DNA of 64,000 nt from Zingiber officinale (lineage: Eukaryota; Streptophyta; Magnoliopsida; Zingiberales; Zingiberaceae): contig NC_056001.1 in NCBI RefSeq assembly GCF_018446385.1, positions 11,960,672-12,024,671 of the forward strand. The letters are read 5' to 3'. Shown piece after piece: positions 1 to 11,500 of this stretch (its first letter is position 1; each line of letters opens with the position of its first letter). The position numbers and the translations under genes are program-made. The notes under the pieces are model-generated. The model saw only the letters and a program-made list of their open reading frames with translations. It ran no database searches and was not told where the DNA came from.

Positions 1-474
1 AAATATCATAGCACTAGAGACATTTGTTTTTGATGACTCGCATCCTGAGTACAATCAAGTGTTATTGAAAAATATTTTTGCATGTTTAACTCTTGCAATG
101 ATTGTCCTTTTCACTTCATCTGCCCAAGTCTCTATCAATTCATTCTGAATTTTAGGACCAAAATATGTATACTGAGATTCCCTTGCTTCACAACTTTGAA
201 CATGGTCCTCCATCACTAGATCAAACTCAGCAACCATTTCTATCATTTGCAAATATAGCTATTATTCTAAACATAAAGTTTCTCATCATCTCCTCGAAAG
301 GCCAAAGTATTTTTGGTAAGTGTTTTCATAATGGAGATTATTTTTGTTAACATTTGCTTCCAATGATACATTCCTTTGTTGATTTGAAGTTGCGTATTGT
401 AATCAATTGTTTGAATTTTTTTTTCAACCACTTTTTTAATTCAACCCAAGTAATCGTGCAATCCATATGATCTC
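1..474 (-). pseudogene. hAT (ZMYM1-like) transposase relic, 3' part
   Basis: Reverse-strand remnant of a hAT-superfamily transposase of the plant zinc-finger MYM-type 1-like kind. Readable pieces include HMDCTITWVELKKWLKK (near 415-470), HWK-MLTKIISIMKTLTKNTLAFRG (near 270-350) and MIEMVAEFDLVMEDHV followed by KIQNELIETWADEVK (100-250). This is the order expected in the N-terminal half of that family. Stops and frame changes separate the pieces, so it is not functional. The preceding coding part lies at 3107-3588 on the other side of a solo LTR. The gene continues beyond the left edge of the window. Family assignment is from motif memory; I am fairly sure of it. Confidence 0.75.
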
Positions 475-3101
475 TGTTGGTTGGTCCTAGAAGGATCGTA
501 CCGGTTCTACTGTACAAAAATTTTGTACAAGTGTTGAACCTTTTCCTAAACAACCTATTGTGTTCTTTAGAAGTTAAATTAGGAATCTCAAATGGAACTT
601 AACATTATTGATTCCAAATTTAACTTATTTGTTCTTAATGGTTTAGACTTGGATTGCACGCGAAACTTAACACTATTGATCCAAATCAACCTATGTTATA
701 AATTCAATTAAATATTAATTTCTAAAATTGGCTTCCAAGATTGCATGGCAAGGCACATGGCCTTCTTGGGTATGAGAGCATCCACCACCGCCTAGACAAA
801 GCCTTTTAAGGAAAGCTAATATTTAATTTCCTTATATAACTCTAGGTTTAACCAAAAAGAACAATCGAATCACAAATTTGAAAAATAAAACAAAAGAAAC
901 ACAAATTCGAAACAAATCCAAAAACTCTAGAATCATATGCCTCTTGTGTTTGGTATTTCCAAAAATAACTATACAAAGAAAACTAGTATGATGCGAAAAA
1001 TAATTACTAGTTATACCTTTCTTTGTAAGCAAATAACCTCTTGATCTTCTACCGTATTCCTCTTCTAATCTTGGACGTTGTGTGGGCAACGATCTTCCGA
1101 GATGAGAACCACCCAAGCCCTTCTTCTCCAAGCAAGTTTCGGCCACCACAAAAAACTCCAAGAGATGTGAGGTTCGGCCACCACCACCAAGCTCCAAGGG
1201 ATGCTAGAAACAAAGTCTCCTTTCTCTCCTTCTTCTCCTAGCTAGAACCGGCCACCATGGACTCATCTTGTGTTGATGCCGCCGGCCACAAAGGAGGAAG
1301 AGAAGAGAAGGAGAAGAGGCTCTAGGGCCGACCACCACCAAGGAAGAGAGCTAGGGAGGAAAAATAGAATAGAGTTTTTCTCATGAAGGCACCTCTACCC
1401 CCTCTTTTATAATCTTTGGTCTTTGCAAATAAGGAAATTTAAATAAAAACTTCCTTAATTCTTTTGCCATGAAAAGGAAAATTTATTTAATTAAAAATAA
1501 TTTCCTCTTCTCAATTGTAATGGCCGGCCACCTCTAATTTTTCATCAAGGAAAGTTTTTATTCACAAGAATTAAAACTTCCTAATTTGTTTCCAGAAATT
1601 TTTAATAAAAATTTCTCTAATAATTTTTCACTTCAAGGTGGGTTGTAAAAGGAAATTTTATAAATTAAAATCTTTCTTTTAAACATGTGGATGATTTCCA
1701 AAAAAGAAAGTTATCTCTAAAAAATTAAAATCTCCTTTCAATCTACAAATAAGGAAAGATATCAAATCTTTTCTTAATCTTTTGTAGAAACTTATAAAAG
1801 GAAATATTTAATTTTTAAACTCTCTTTTAAATCGTGAACATGGTTAAAAAGGAAAGTTTTCTCAAAATTAAAATCTACCTTTCAATCTACAAATAAGGAA
1901 ATATTTCAAATCTTTTCTTAATCTTTTGTAGAAAGCTATAAAAGGAAAGATTTAAATTTTAAACTCTCTTTTAAAAAACATGGAATCCACATAAGAAAAT
2001 TTTATAAATAAAATCTCTTTTAATGTGATGTGGCCGACATCATGCTTGGATTCCAAGCATTGGTCGGCCGCCAACTTGGCTCAACCACTTGGTCTTGGCC
2101 GGCCCTAGCTTGGGTTCCAAGCTAGCTTGGCCGACCCCCTTTGGTTGGGTAAAAAGTGGGTATGTGGTGGGTATAAATCTCTATATACAAGAGGCTACGA
2201 TAGGGGCCGAGAGGAGGAATTGGTTTTGGTCTCCCGATGAAATTAAGCTTCCCGTGTTCACCTCGAACACACAACTTAACTTCATCAATAATAATTCATA
2301 CCATTAAAGAATTATTATTGAACTACCGCACCAATCCCAAATTATATTTTGGGCTCATTCTTATTATGAGTGTGTTAGTCTCCATGTGTTTAAGATGTCG
2401 GATGTCCACTAATTAATTGAGTTACTGACAACTCATTTTAATTAATATCTTAGTCCAAGAGTAGTACCACTCAACCTTATCATCATGTCGGACTAAGTCC
2501 ACCTGCAGGGTTTAACATGACAATCTTTATGAGCTCCTCTTGGGGACATTATCAACCTAGATTACTAGGACACAGTTTCCTCCTATAATCAACAACACAC
2601 ACTATAAGTAATATCATTTCCCAACTTATCGGGCCTATTGATTTATCGAGCTAAATCTCACCCTTTGATAAGTCAAAGAAATGAATACTAAATATATGTG
2701 CTTGTTATTATATTAGGATTAAGAGCACATACTTCCATAATAACTAAGGTATTGTTCTTTTATCAAGTCAGTATAAAAAGAACTTACTTTAAATGGTCCT
2801 GCTCAGTACACTCAAAGTGTACTAGTGTAATTTATCAGTTAAGATAAACTAACACCTAATTACACTACGACTATTCCAATGGTTTGTTCCTTTCCATCTT
2901 AGTCGCGAGCTACTATTTATAATTTATAAAGAACCGATAACATGATCTTCTATGTGTGATACCACACACCGTGTTATCTATAATATAAATTAATTGAACG
3001 ACTACACTCAGTATATATAAATGTAGATACTTGACCAATGTGATTCTTATTTCTAAATAAATGTTTATACAAAAACTAGGTTTTTAGTATATACTCTAAC
3101 A
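475..3101 (-). mobile_element. Solo LTR of Copia family A, with 5-bp target duplication
   Basis: A 2627-bp LTR beginning TGTTGG and ending TCTAACA on the plus strand, flanked by the 5-bp duplication ATCTC (470-474 and 3102-3106). It is clearly related to the LTRs of the complete element at 12754-22076 and to the solo LTR at 23954. No PBS, PPT or internal region adjoins it, so it is a solo LTR left by recombination between two LTRs. Orientation is inferred from the complete element, which reads on the minus strand. It is longer than its relatives partly because a segment of about 144 bp around 1740-1980 is duplicated in tandem. Short ORFs inside are not genes. Confidence 0.85.
1735..2000. repeat. 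Tandem duplication (~144-bp period) inside solo LTR
   Basis: The phrase CAATCTACAAATAAGGAAA occurs near 1739 and again near 1883, each followed by a similar AT-rich segment with TTTTCTTAATCTTTTGTAGAAA. The related LTRs at 12754 and 19671 carry this segment once, so the duplication is specific to this copy among those in the window. Confidence 0.7.
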
Positions 3102-3106
3102 ATCTC

Positions 3107-3588
3107 TACTAGCTTCATGATATTCAAGACTTCTATGCATAGTACGCCAATCTTTGTGTCCATCATTACCCAAATTCCCCATTTTACTCATCATTTGTTC
3201 AATCTTGAACAACTTGCAACAGAAGATAAATATTCTATCCAATGAAATAGAATATACAAACCATCTTCTATCTAATATTTGTCCATTTGCTATTACACTC
3301 ATGTATAATGCAATGAATCAAAATGTCTATTGTTACTATCCTTAGGAAGCAAAAACCATCCACTCTTTTTGGACTTGTTTCTATAAGTAATCTCTCAGTT
3401 TTTTTACAGATGTTATTCCAATTTCTAAAATCTTCCAAATTCATAGTCAAATTTAATTTTTCATGTTAAAAGTCTTCTTCTAAGTTCTCATTCGACTCAA
3501 CCAAATTGACAACCTCAGTCAATTCTTCATTTTCATTGTGACTTTGTTCTTCAATCACCAAATTGTCCCTTAATTTCTCTCTTTCCAT
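3107..3588 (-). pseudogene. hAT (ZMYM1-like) transposase relic, 5' part
   Basis: Reverse-strand coding remnant starting at an ATG at 3588. An acidic leader (about 3470-3588) is followed by NLEDFRNWNNICKK near 3400-3440, then RRWFVYSISLDRIFIFCCKLFK near 3190-3280 and a segment ending HEAS. The WLVYS...FCCKLF signature is typical of the TTF-type zinc finger at the start of plant hAT/ZMYM1-like transposases. At least one stop (near 3470) and a frame change break it. Removing the solo LTR and one copy of its target duplication joins the HEASRD codons in frame to the HMDC segment at 474, so both halves come from one element. Confidence 0.75.
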
Positions 3589-4577
3589 TATGCTACTTCT
3601 AAGAAAATATTTGTTTATATTACCGACTTGATTTTAAGTTAATATCTTCTCCTTTGTTTTATTTTTCTCGTTTAAGCTTTAGGCAGATATTTAGTAGGCA
3701 TTTTAAATATACTTTTATTATACCTACAAGTTATTAAAAGTGAATATATACCTCAGTAATTCATATAATTCAAATCCTAATTTCCATCTTCAATCCTAAT
3801 TTTTGAAAATTAGGGCTTGTATCCAAATTTAGGGTTTTTATTTGAATTTATACCTCAAATTCTCAAAATTTTAGCTTCTACACAAAATTTACAAAATTTA
3901 TTAGCATCTAATTCAAAAATTAAATCAAAATTTTCAAACTGCAAAAGAAGGGCAAAAAGGATCTGCACTAGTAGAATGCAAACACCAAAATATTAGCCGA
4001 ACCACTATAAACATGAAATCGACCACATTGACATTGTGAACAACTCAAAATCTTGAATATGAAAAAAATTATGAGAGCACCCGGATGACGAAAACACAAA
4101 GTTACGACCGAAAGAATGGACACAAGAGAACAAAAGAGGAGATTTCGATCAGTGGTTCGAGAACCTACTTGTCGGGAGAAATCAAATGCTTTCGCAGGAT
4201 CCTCAAACCCTAAAACACATACAATCTTCGACAACCAATGACGATGAATAGTGGAGGTGTGAGGAAGGCAAAGAAGAAATAATTAAGGCTACATATCTCT
4301 TTATTTAACCATATAAAATTTAACTAACTTCTCTGAATTATTGTAATAACCTATTCTAAAATAATAATAATAATGTTTAAGCCCATGTGAGTTTTGGGTC
4401 ATCACTTTTGGGTCATCAACAATGCAAGTATAATTAAAAAAAATTGGGCCCCTTTCTACACCGGGCCCTGAGGTGGCTTCCTACTTGGCCTCATAGAAGG
4501 TCCAGTCTTGCCTTGGACGTATATAGCTACAAATCTTAAAAGCATAGAGGGCAGCTTGTCTTAGAAGCATGGAGACA
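3589..4577. other. AT-rich stretch upstream of the hAT relic; no gene seen
   Basis: No recognisable protein. A reverse-strand open frame of 88 codons (3968-4234) has no similarity I can name and may be untranslated leader of the hAT element. The GC-rich patch GGGCCC...GGGCCCTGAGGTGG near 4446-4476 resembles terminal sequence of such elements and may mark its outer end; this is inference. Confidence 0.3.
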
Positions 4578-5145
4578 TAGGGTTGCAAGTGAGCTGAATG
4601 TTCATGAACAAATTTAGTGTTTGACTTGGTAAGAGTTTATTTATGTTCATTTAATACACATAAGATCAATTAAATGAACAAACTTAACAACTTGTTAAAC
4701 TAAATAAACAAGTTTGAACATATATGCGTTCATCTCATTAATGTTCATGAATAATATTCGTGAACAACGTTCATGAATAATATTTATAAACAATATTTAT
4801 GAACCATGTTCATCAATAACATTTTTATCAACATGCTAAATAAATAAAAAAAGTTTCAAAATGAATAAATAAGTTTGTATTATCAAGTTCAACAACCAAC
4901 CAAACAAACTTAAAATGTAAAAGTTTCAAACAATCAAACAAGATTGAATTGATAGCTCAATAATATCTAAATGAACCAAGCTCAAGTTAAGTTTGAGCCA
5001 AGCTCAAGTTCATAAAAAAAAAGAAGCCAAACTTAAGTAATTATTTCAACAACTTGGTTCATTTGTGGCTCGGCTTGATTTAGTTACCTAATCAAACAAA
5101 CTTAAACATCATAAACTTGCCTCGCTTGACTTATTTACATCCCTA
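4578..5145. mobile_element. hAT-type MITE with 8-bp target duplication
   Basis: A 568-bp non-coding element starting TAGGGTTGC and ending ACATCCCTA, flanked by the exact 8-bp direct repeat TGGAGACA (4570-4577 and 5146-5153). The interior is rich in TTCATGAACAA / TTGTTCATGAA-like inverted words. A diverged relative lies at 42015-42619. The 8-bp duplication and the TAGGG-type ends fit the hAT superfamily. No transposase is encoded, so it is non-autonomous. Confidence 0.8.
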
Positions 5146-5277
5146 TGGAGACATGCAACATAGCTATAGATCTTAGAAGCTGGAATAATCAGCGAAGGGG
5201 ACACAAGGCCCGTCGTTGACTACACGTGTGAGAATATCCTCAATGTCGTTGTAGGCCTGCCATGATCCAACTGACGT

Positions 5278-5301
5278 GGGGGGGGGGGGGGGGGGGGGGG
5301 G
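5278..5301. repeat. Homopolymer run of 24 G
   Basis: Uninterrupted G run following CTGACGT and followed by AGGATT. A tract of this length can form G-quadruplexes and is also a place where read length or assembly is unreliable, so the count should not be trusted exactly. Confidence 0.9.
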
Positions 5302-5327
5302 AGGATTCAAAGGGGTTCCAATGGAGT

Positions 5328-5455
5328 TGTTAGGGTACTATTGTTCAAAACCAGTCTCTATCTTTTGTTAAGGGTACTATTGTTCAAAACAAGTCTCTAT
5401 TTTTTGTTAAGGGTACTATTGTTCAAAATCAATCTCTATTTTTGATGATTTTAAG
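5328..5455. repeat. Three tandem copies of a ~40-bp unit
   Basis: The unit GGGTACTATTGTTCAAAA plus CAGTCTCTAT-like sequence occurs three times in a row (about 5332, 5371 and 5410). A related single unit is seen at about 12410 in a second copy of the same repeat family, so the triplication is local. Confidence 0.8.
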
Positions 5456-7640
5456 GATATGAATAAGTTTAGGCATTTAGGAAGGATATCCTTGTTAGAT
5501 TTGCTTCTTACCAGTGAGCTTCACCTATTAGGGAGTAACAAGAACTATATGTCCAATTTTTCATACTCTACCCCGACTTCTTCTGGTTTACTATAAGCTC
5601 CAATAGCTCTTGATTTCTTACTTAGCTAGCACATGTTTTATGAGTTTGTAATAACTAGATGGCTCCATCCTCTCCCTTAGATGGTTACTGTTCTCTATAG
5701 AGTGTATACTAAGACAAAGATTCTTGAAGACAAATTAAACAAAAGGCTGAGCCTTTCCTTAGGCCTAGAAAGTAGATTAAGCTTCATTCTTGCAAAAAAC
5801 TTACAAAGTAGGAAACTCCCTCTATGGAATAGAAACTGGAGTGTACTGTTGTCGTTGTTGATACGAATGAGGCAAGAAACCTAAAAGTGTCAATTTCAAA
5901 AAAAGACAAGATTCATCTTATAAGACTACTACATGATCAAACGAAGCCATGGGAGCCACAAAGAACATCCACATGCATCAACTCGTAGAGCCTCTAGTGA
6001 TTGCACTTGAACCTATCAATTAGGAATAAGAAGGATCCCTTCAATATTCATAGAGTATCAACCTACAGAGCCTCCTGTGATTGCACCTAAACCTAGCAAT
6101 CAAGAACAGGAAGGGTTCCTTCCAACATTCAACGGATTTAAGAAATTGCAAAATGCAAAAACTAGGAAAATGCAAACTAGAAAATACTTACAAAGCTTGA
6201 AATTACAGGCAGAGGTGTTGCTACTTGGGGTTTCTAAGGGAATGCTAAAGCACGTAGGCTTCAGGTAGTTTTCATAGAAGGGAAGCACACAAGCTTCAGA
6301 AAAGAAAAGAAATCCAACTAAGCTGAGTCATCAGATAAGAAGGAATATTTTCAGCAAAGTGGTGAGTAGAGTAGCTTTTAAGTGGGTGTCAAAAAATAAG
6401 GATGAAGTAATCTTTAGAGGTGAGAGTTAGTGCTCTCAGTTATTTTCATAATACATTATTTTTGTTTGTAGATATATTATTGTGCTTCTGACATCATGCC
6501 TTATATTTCCATCATATTATTGAGATTAGTATCTTCGGTGGAGTCCATTAAAGGGAGTGATGCTGACTGGGAGGATAAGTTAGTTATCTTTTTGTGGATC
6601 CACTCATTTTATTTTTTAAAAGTAGAATTGGCCGAGTGTAACATGCTGAGTTGAAAAAGTGAATGGGAGAAATACCGTCCCATTGCTTTTGGCCAATAAT
6701 TTTTTTCAGTGTAAGTTTCTCAAGGAGAAATTCAGAAGGATCAAGATATTGATCCTATAACCAAGAGCTTCTTTGAATTGAAGCTCATCAGTATTTTAGT
6801 TGCTCTATATTAAGACTCTTAGAAGATAGTCATGTTCTGGATCAGAGGTATATTGTTTGAAAGTTTAATGTTGTGTATTGACACCATGGATATCAATCTT
6901 GATTAGGTACCTTGTTGGTTCAATTTTTAAATTGAGGTGATCTTTCAAAATGTCATATTATAAAAGTCTCCATTTCTAAGGCATGTTTGATTATCATACC
7001 CAATTTATAGGTTCTTGAGATGATTATGTTACCCATAACTGATTCAGAAGTCCATAATTCATAAAAGTGAAAGGAGTAATTATTCTTCCTTTAGATTTAT
7101 GGTGTTCAAACTTTTCGAAATGAATATCCGCTTTTCGAAAAAAATAGATTTGTTTGCATTTGCACCTTGCTTAAGGAATAACACATTGGGGAAATGTATT
7201 TTGATATTTTAGTTTGTAATTATACTATGCTTTATAGCTGACAAAGATGTCTGTAATAGGATTGTCCTGAATTCATTACAGGACTTCACAATCCAGAAAA
7301 TGATGGAGATTAATAATATTTCTCTGCTAGACTTCTGATATAAGTAGTGATGTTTTTGTTAGGACCAAAAGAATTTGTATATCTCTATAATAGTATGATA
7401 TTATCCACTTTGGACTTAAATTCTCATGAATTTATTTTTAGGCTCTATCCAAAAGACCTCATATCAATAGAGATATTTTCATCCTTTTAAACTCATGATC
7501 TTTTCAATGTATTTTCAATATAGAACTTTGATTGTATTCCCAATAATACTTCCCTCAAACGAATAACCACCATTACTCTCATAGTCCAGACTTTCCCTCA
7601 AGCATCCGATCACTCAAGCATCCAGATTTTTGATATAATT
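5456..7640. other. Degenerate repeat DNA, family unknown; no intact gene
   Basis: 5456-5640 is homologous to 12440-12640, with shared words such as TTAGATTTGCTTCT and GAGCTTCACCTATTAGGGAG. An imperfect duplication of about 80 bp with GTAGAGCCTC(T/C)AGTGATTGCAC lies at about 5977-6131. Open frames there (for example 60-67 codons) match nothing I know. The rest to 7640 has no structure I can name. It looks like old retroelement DNA. Confidence 0.4.
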
Positions 7641-7815
7641 CATTAATTGATCTATTAAGTAATTAAGATTTATTAATTTATTTAGTAATTAAGATGATAC
7701 CTAAGATTTAGTAATTAAGATGATAATTAAGATTTATTAATTAATCTATTAGGTAATTAAGATTTATTAATTTATTTAGTAATTAAGATTTATTCTTTGA
7801 TTAATTAAGATTTAT
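7640..7815. repeat. AT-rich tandem repeat (AATTAAGATTTATTAATTTATT units)
   Basis: Repeated words of the kind TAATTAAGATTTATTAATTTATTTAG and TAATTAAGATGATA follow one another several times. The array lies at the truncated inner edge of the reverse-strand family B element. Confidence 0.7.
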
Positions 7816-8429
7816 TCTAAATTTTACCTAAGTCCATTTCACCTTTTCTAAATTATCAATCAGGGAACATTATAGGTTTTTGTGAGATGGTTAATTTTAT
7901 CTTTAGTTTATATTATCATCTAAGGATTTATTTACATCTGAGTTAGACTTAGATTTTACAATCAGTCAATTAAATATTCATTTCAAATATTAGCTTCCAG
8001 GCTGTGGCGAGGCACTAGGCCTTCTTAGATATGAGATCGTCCACCACTTCTAGACAAAGTCTTTCAAAAAAATTGGATATTTAATTTTCTTTCTAAAACC
8101 ACTATGTCTAACTAGTTAAGTGTGAATCACGCTTAGGTCCTTATCTATCCTAGTCTAAACATGTATAATAAAAGCAGTAAAGCAAGCATCAAACAAATAT
8201 ATTTATTGATAAAGATGGTCTTTCTATTGGCTCCCCTTGGATTATAGCCTTGATAGAGTCTATCAAGGTAGTGAATTTGATCTTTAGGAATTTAATATTG
8301 ACCAAGTCCAACTTGATTAACCAAGTTTGACTTAGGGACCCTGAACTATTTTACTATTAGTTCTATTTACAAGCAATAAGTAAGATTTGTATTTTTGTTT
8401 AGCCTTAAATCGAAGTCCGGATCGGTTGT

Positions 8430-9872
8430 AGACGGCTCTTTATTTTCCAAGAATCAGATCAAGATTCTTGGAACCCAAGGTGAACCTTTCCAACGTGTCC
8501 TTAAGTTCTTTAACTTGAGTTTTCAAATTGAAATTTTCTTCCTCAAGTTGTTAGACTTGAGTTGAACTTTCATTTTGAACTGGCTCAGTCAAAGGACTTA
8601 GTTTAGTCTCCTCCTTAAAGATTGTTACCTCCTTTTGGAGTACCTTGACTCGGAGGTTGGATTTGGCTAACTTACGCATGAGATAATTAACTAAATTATG
8701 CAATTTATTTAATTGAGAAGTTCTTACAGTAGGATTAGACCCTTCAGAAACGGATACGGATCCGTGGCTTCTCTCGAATTTTGTTTCTGACTCGCTCTCA
8801 GTTTCTGATTCGTTGACTTATTCTCGAGCCGTAAGCACGAGGAAGCTCGTCTGTTCGAGCTCTTCGTCAGAGTCTTCTGAAGAAGACTCATCTCATGTCG
8901 CCTGCAGTGCTTTATTCTTCCTTTACTTTTTTGTTTCCTTTTGGTTCGGACAGTTGGCTTTGATGTGTCCCTTCTTGTTGTAGCCATAGCAGGTTACTTC
9001 GGACTTCACTTTTGGACTTGATTGCGCCGTCTTGGACTAAATCACTTTCTTGATGTCTTTCTTGGTGAATCCTTTCTTCTTCTTGTAGAGCTTTCATACA
9101 AGGTTGACGAGTTCGGCTGCTATCTCGTCGTCGTCTTCTGAGTTCGATTCATCTTTGGACTCGGGTTCAATTTGATACTTCTTTATGGTATTCTTTGTCT
9201 TGCTTGTACCTGTAACCAACGCAATACCTTTCTCGGTCAGAGTAGTATTAGTCTGCTCATGTAACTCAAATTCAGAGAATAATTCATCTAATTTGATTAA
9301 CGACAAATCCTTAGACACTTTGTAAGCATCTACCATGGATGCCCACAAGGTGTTCCTCGAAAATGCATTTAATGCATACCTGATGACGTCGTGATTTTCC
9401 ACCTTCTGTCCGATCACGTGGAGTCCGTTCAGTAGATCTTGTATGCGAGTATGAAGCTGGCTCGCTGACTCACCTTCTTGTATTTTTATATTATATAATT
9501 TATTCAAAATTAAATCACGTTTACTTACTTTTGTATCGGAAGCCCCCTCGTGCAGCTCGATCAGCTTCTCCCATAGTTCTTTCACGCTTGAGAATGGGCC
9601 GATTCAGTTCAGCTCTTCTTTGGTTAAGCCGCATTGAAGGGTGCAGGTTGCTTTGGCGTCGACCTCGATTTTCTTCATCAAGATGGTGTCCCAGTTCACG
9701 CATGATACTAGCTTTCTAGCGCCATCGAGTGGAAGTTCGAGACCAGTTTGTATGATTATCCACATCTCAACTTACATCTTGAGGTGATACTCCATTCGGT
9801 TCTTCTAGTAGCCAAAATCCTCGCCAGAGAAGAGGGGAGGGCGTGCAGTGCTATATCCTTCTCGATGGGCCA
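8430..9872 (-). pseudogene. Retrotransposon gag (UBN2-like) relic
   Basis: Reverse-strand gag. The N-terminal part (PPLFSGEDFGY, near 9830-9860) is damaged by stops. The core at 9094-9585 is open for 163 codons (ELWEKLIELHEG... LNKLYNIKIQEGESASQLHTRI... LDELFSEFELHEQ), as in Copia gag of the UBN2/DUF4219 type. A CCHC zinc knuckle follows near 8950-8990, but its second cysteine reads Tyr (CYGYNKKGHIKANC). After that come an acidic stretch and a coiled-coil-like segment. An in-frame TAA lies at 8551-8553 (plus coordinates), and coding-like sequence QLEEENFNLK continues beyond it. The copy at 60583-61767 has the same stop at the same place. Confidence 0.7.
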
Positions 9873-10123
9873 TTTAAAAATCTAGCACGACAGAAAAACG
9901 AGAAAACTTATTCCAAGACTTAGTCTTGAATTAGTAGTGTGAGATAATGAATTTAAATAGGCGAGCTCGAGTGGTGTTGCACCAGCTTTGAGAGAGACAA
10001 ATTCTAAATTGTGATAAAATGATTGGAATAAAGCAATTATACCAATTTTGATTAAATAAAACAAAAGAATTAATACCATAAAAATTTGCTTGAATGGTGG
10101 TTTCACCGATTCGAAGTGAGTCC

Positions 10124-10135
10124 ACTCTGATACCA
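10124..10135 (-). other. Primer binding site of family B element
   Basis: On the minus strand the sequence just inside the LTR reads TGGTATCAGAGT, 11 of 12 bases of the PBS complementary to plant initiator tRNA-Met. It is separated from the LTR end by AT. Confidence 0.75.
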
Positions 10136-10137
10136 AT

Positions 10138-11500
10138 TGTAGAATCGAAAAATATTAGAGGGGGGTGAATAGTGCTCGTGGCTAATTCATTCATTTCGAG
10201 TAAAACTCAAAGTAATACACAACGAAAATAAGAGAGAGACAAACAAAACACAAACATTAAGGATTTACTTGGTTTGGAGCCTGTGACGATTCCTACTCCA
10301 AGGCCCGCACGTGAAAGTACTTTCGATGAGCAATCACTATAAGCTCGAGAAATTTTTACAAGATTAATTACAAGTATTGAACTTAAAAATATCGATAATA
10401 AAGATTATGGAAGTAGTCGTCTATTGTTGGAACATCAGCTGAGCGTCGTTGAGTCGTTTCGGCGTAGAGCGCAGCTTCGAAGATTGCTTGTAGAATTGTT
10501 GTTCGAAGTAGATAGCTAAGACCCCTTTTTATAGCAGCTTCAAGCTTGATACAGATCCCTTGATCTTCGGGATCAAGCCTTGACTCGACCCGGATCAGTC
10601 GATCGATCCCCTGGTTCGATCGACTGAGCCTACTGAACTTGCCCGACCTTCTGTCCAGACGCAATCTCTCTGGATAGCGCCTGTGTCCGGTCGACTGATC
10701 CCTCTATTCGGTCAACCGATCAACCGATGGTCTCTGCCTCATCTAATCTGATTAACTCGCTCAACCAGATCTCTGTCTATCTTCGGTTCGATCGACCGAT
10801 CCCGAGGTTTGGTCGACTGATCCCTTTAGTCAACCCTTCACCGAGAGCTGGATTCTTATCCTTTGTGTACTGGGGTTCAGTCGACTAATCAGGTCATTCG
10901 GTCGATCGATCAAGGTTATGTCTGACCCTGCAGAACTGTTAGTTTCCTGCGAAATAGAGCTAAATAATATGAAATAAATAAGTTGATAGCCTTCGGACTG
11001 TCTGATTCTAACTTCGGATTTCCTCCGGATCCCCTAGGTCGAACCGACGCCTAGTGTTCCCTCACCGTGGAACACATCCTCACCTAATCCTCTCAGGAGA
11101 GATTATCTGTTGTCAGATTGCTCCTCCAGACCAATTGGACTTTTGCTCAGCGTCCAAAGTTTTCGGTCTTCATGCTAGACGTTCACTACACGACCCGTCC
11201 AGACTTCCATTCGGTTCGGCACACCAAGATTTCAACCTAGAGTCCCCGACTCTAAGATTTTTGCCTGGAGCTCTCGACCCGTCAAGACTTTCTGCCTAGG
11301 GTTACCTCCTCCTATGACCTAGGGTTACCACCCCCTAGAGGTTTCCACCTGTCTAACCGCAATTAGGACTTTTGCCTAAGAATACTTAGGACTTTCCTGC
11401 AATCTCATTCAAACTCGTTAGACCACAAATAACCTTAACTTTAAATCCTTTACCATTATCAAAACTCAGGTTCGATCATCTAATACTTCCCGCATCAACA
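10138..11500 (-). repeat. Family B LTR (5' LTR of the reverse-strand element)
   Basis: A 1363-bp LTR with TGTAGA...CATCAACA ends on the plus strand. It shares with 22105-23308 and 58979-60291 the CCTAGGGTTACC words (11290-11400) and the block CTAGGTCGAACCGACGCCTA...GAGAGATTATCTG. A promoter-proximal zone (10550-10930) is packed with palindromic words such as TCGATCGA, GTCGACTGATC and CGATCGACCGATC. The corresponding place in the other two LTRs has GGCGCC arrays instead. Confidence 0.75.
10550..10930. repeat. GATCGATC/GTCGAC palindromic array in LTR
   Basis: At least nine short palindrome-rich words (TCGATCGATC, TTCGATCGAC, GGTCGACTGATC, GTCAACCGATC, TCGATCGACCGATC, AGTCGACTAATC, GGTCGATCGATC) lie in 380 bp at irregular spacing. 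Confidence 0.7.

Larger units (their letters stand above)
7820..11500 (-). mobile_element. Family B LTR element, reverse strand, truncated
   Basis: Reverse-strand LTR retroelement with one LTR (10138-11500), a PBS (10124-10135), a gag relic (about 8430-9872) and a downstream non-coding part that aligns in opposite orientation with 61620-62100 of the copy at the right end of the window. No second LTR and no pol are present on the left, so the element is truncated near 7820 or was non-autonomous. Gag type (UBN2/DUF4219-like) and a TGGTATCAGAG PBS point to a Copia-related lineage. Confidence 0.7.

Noticed and set aside
3968-4234. 88-codon minus frame as an independent gene
   Set aside because: No homology recognised, and its position fits leader DNA of the hAT relic.
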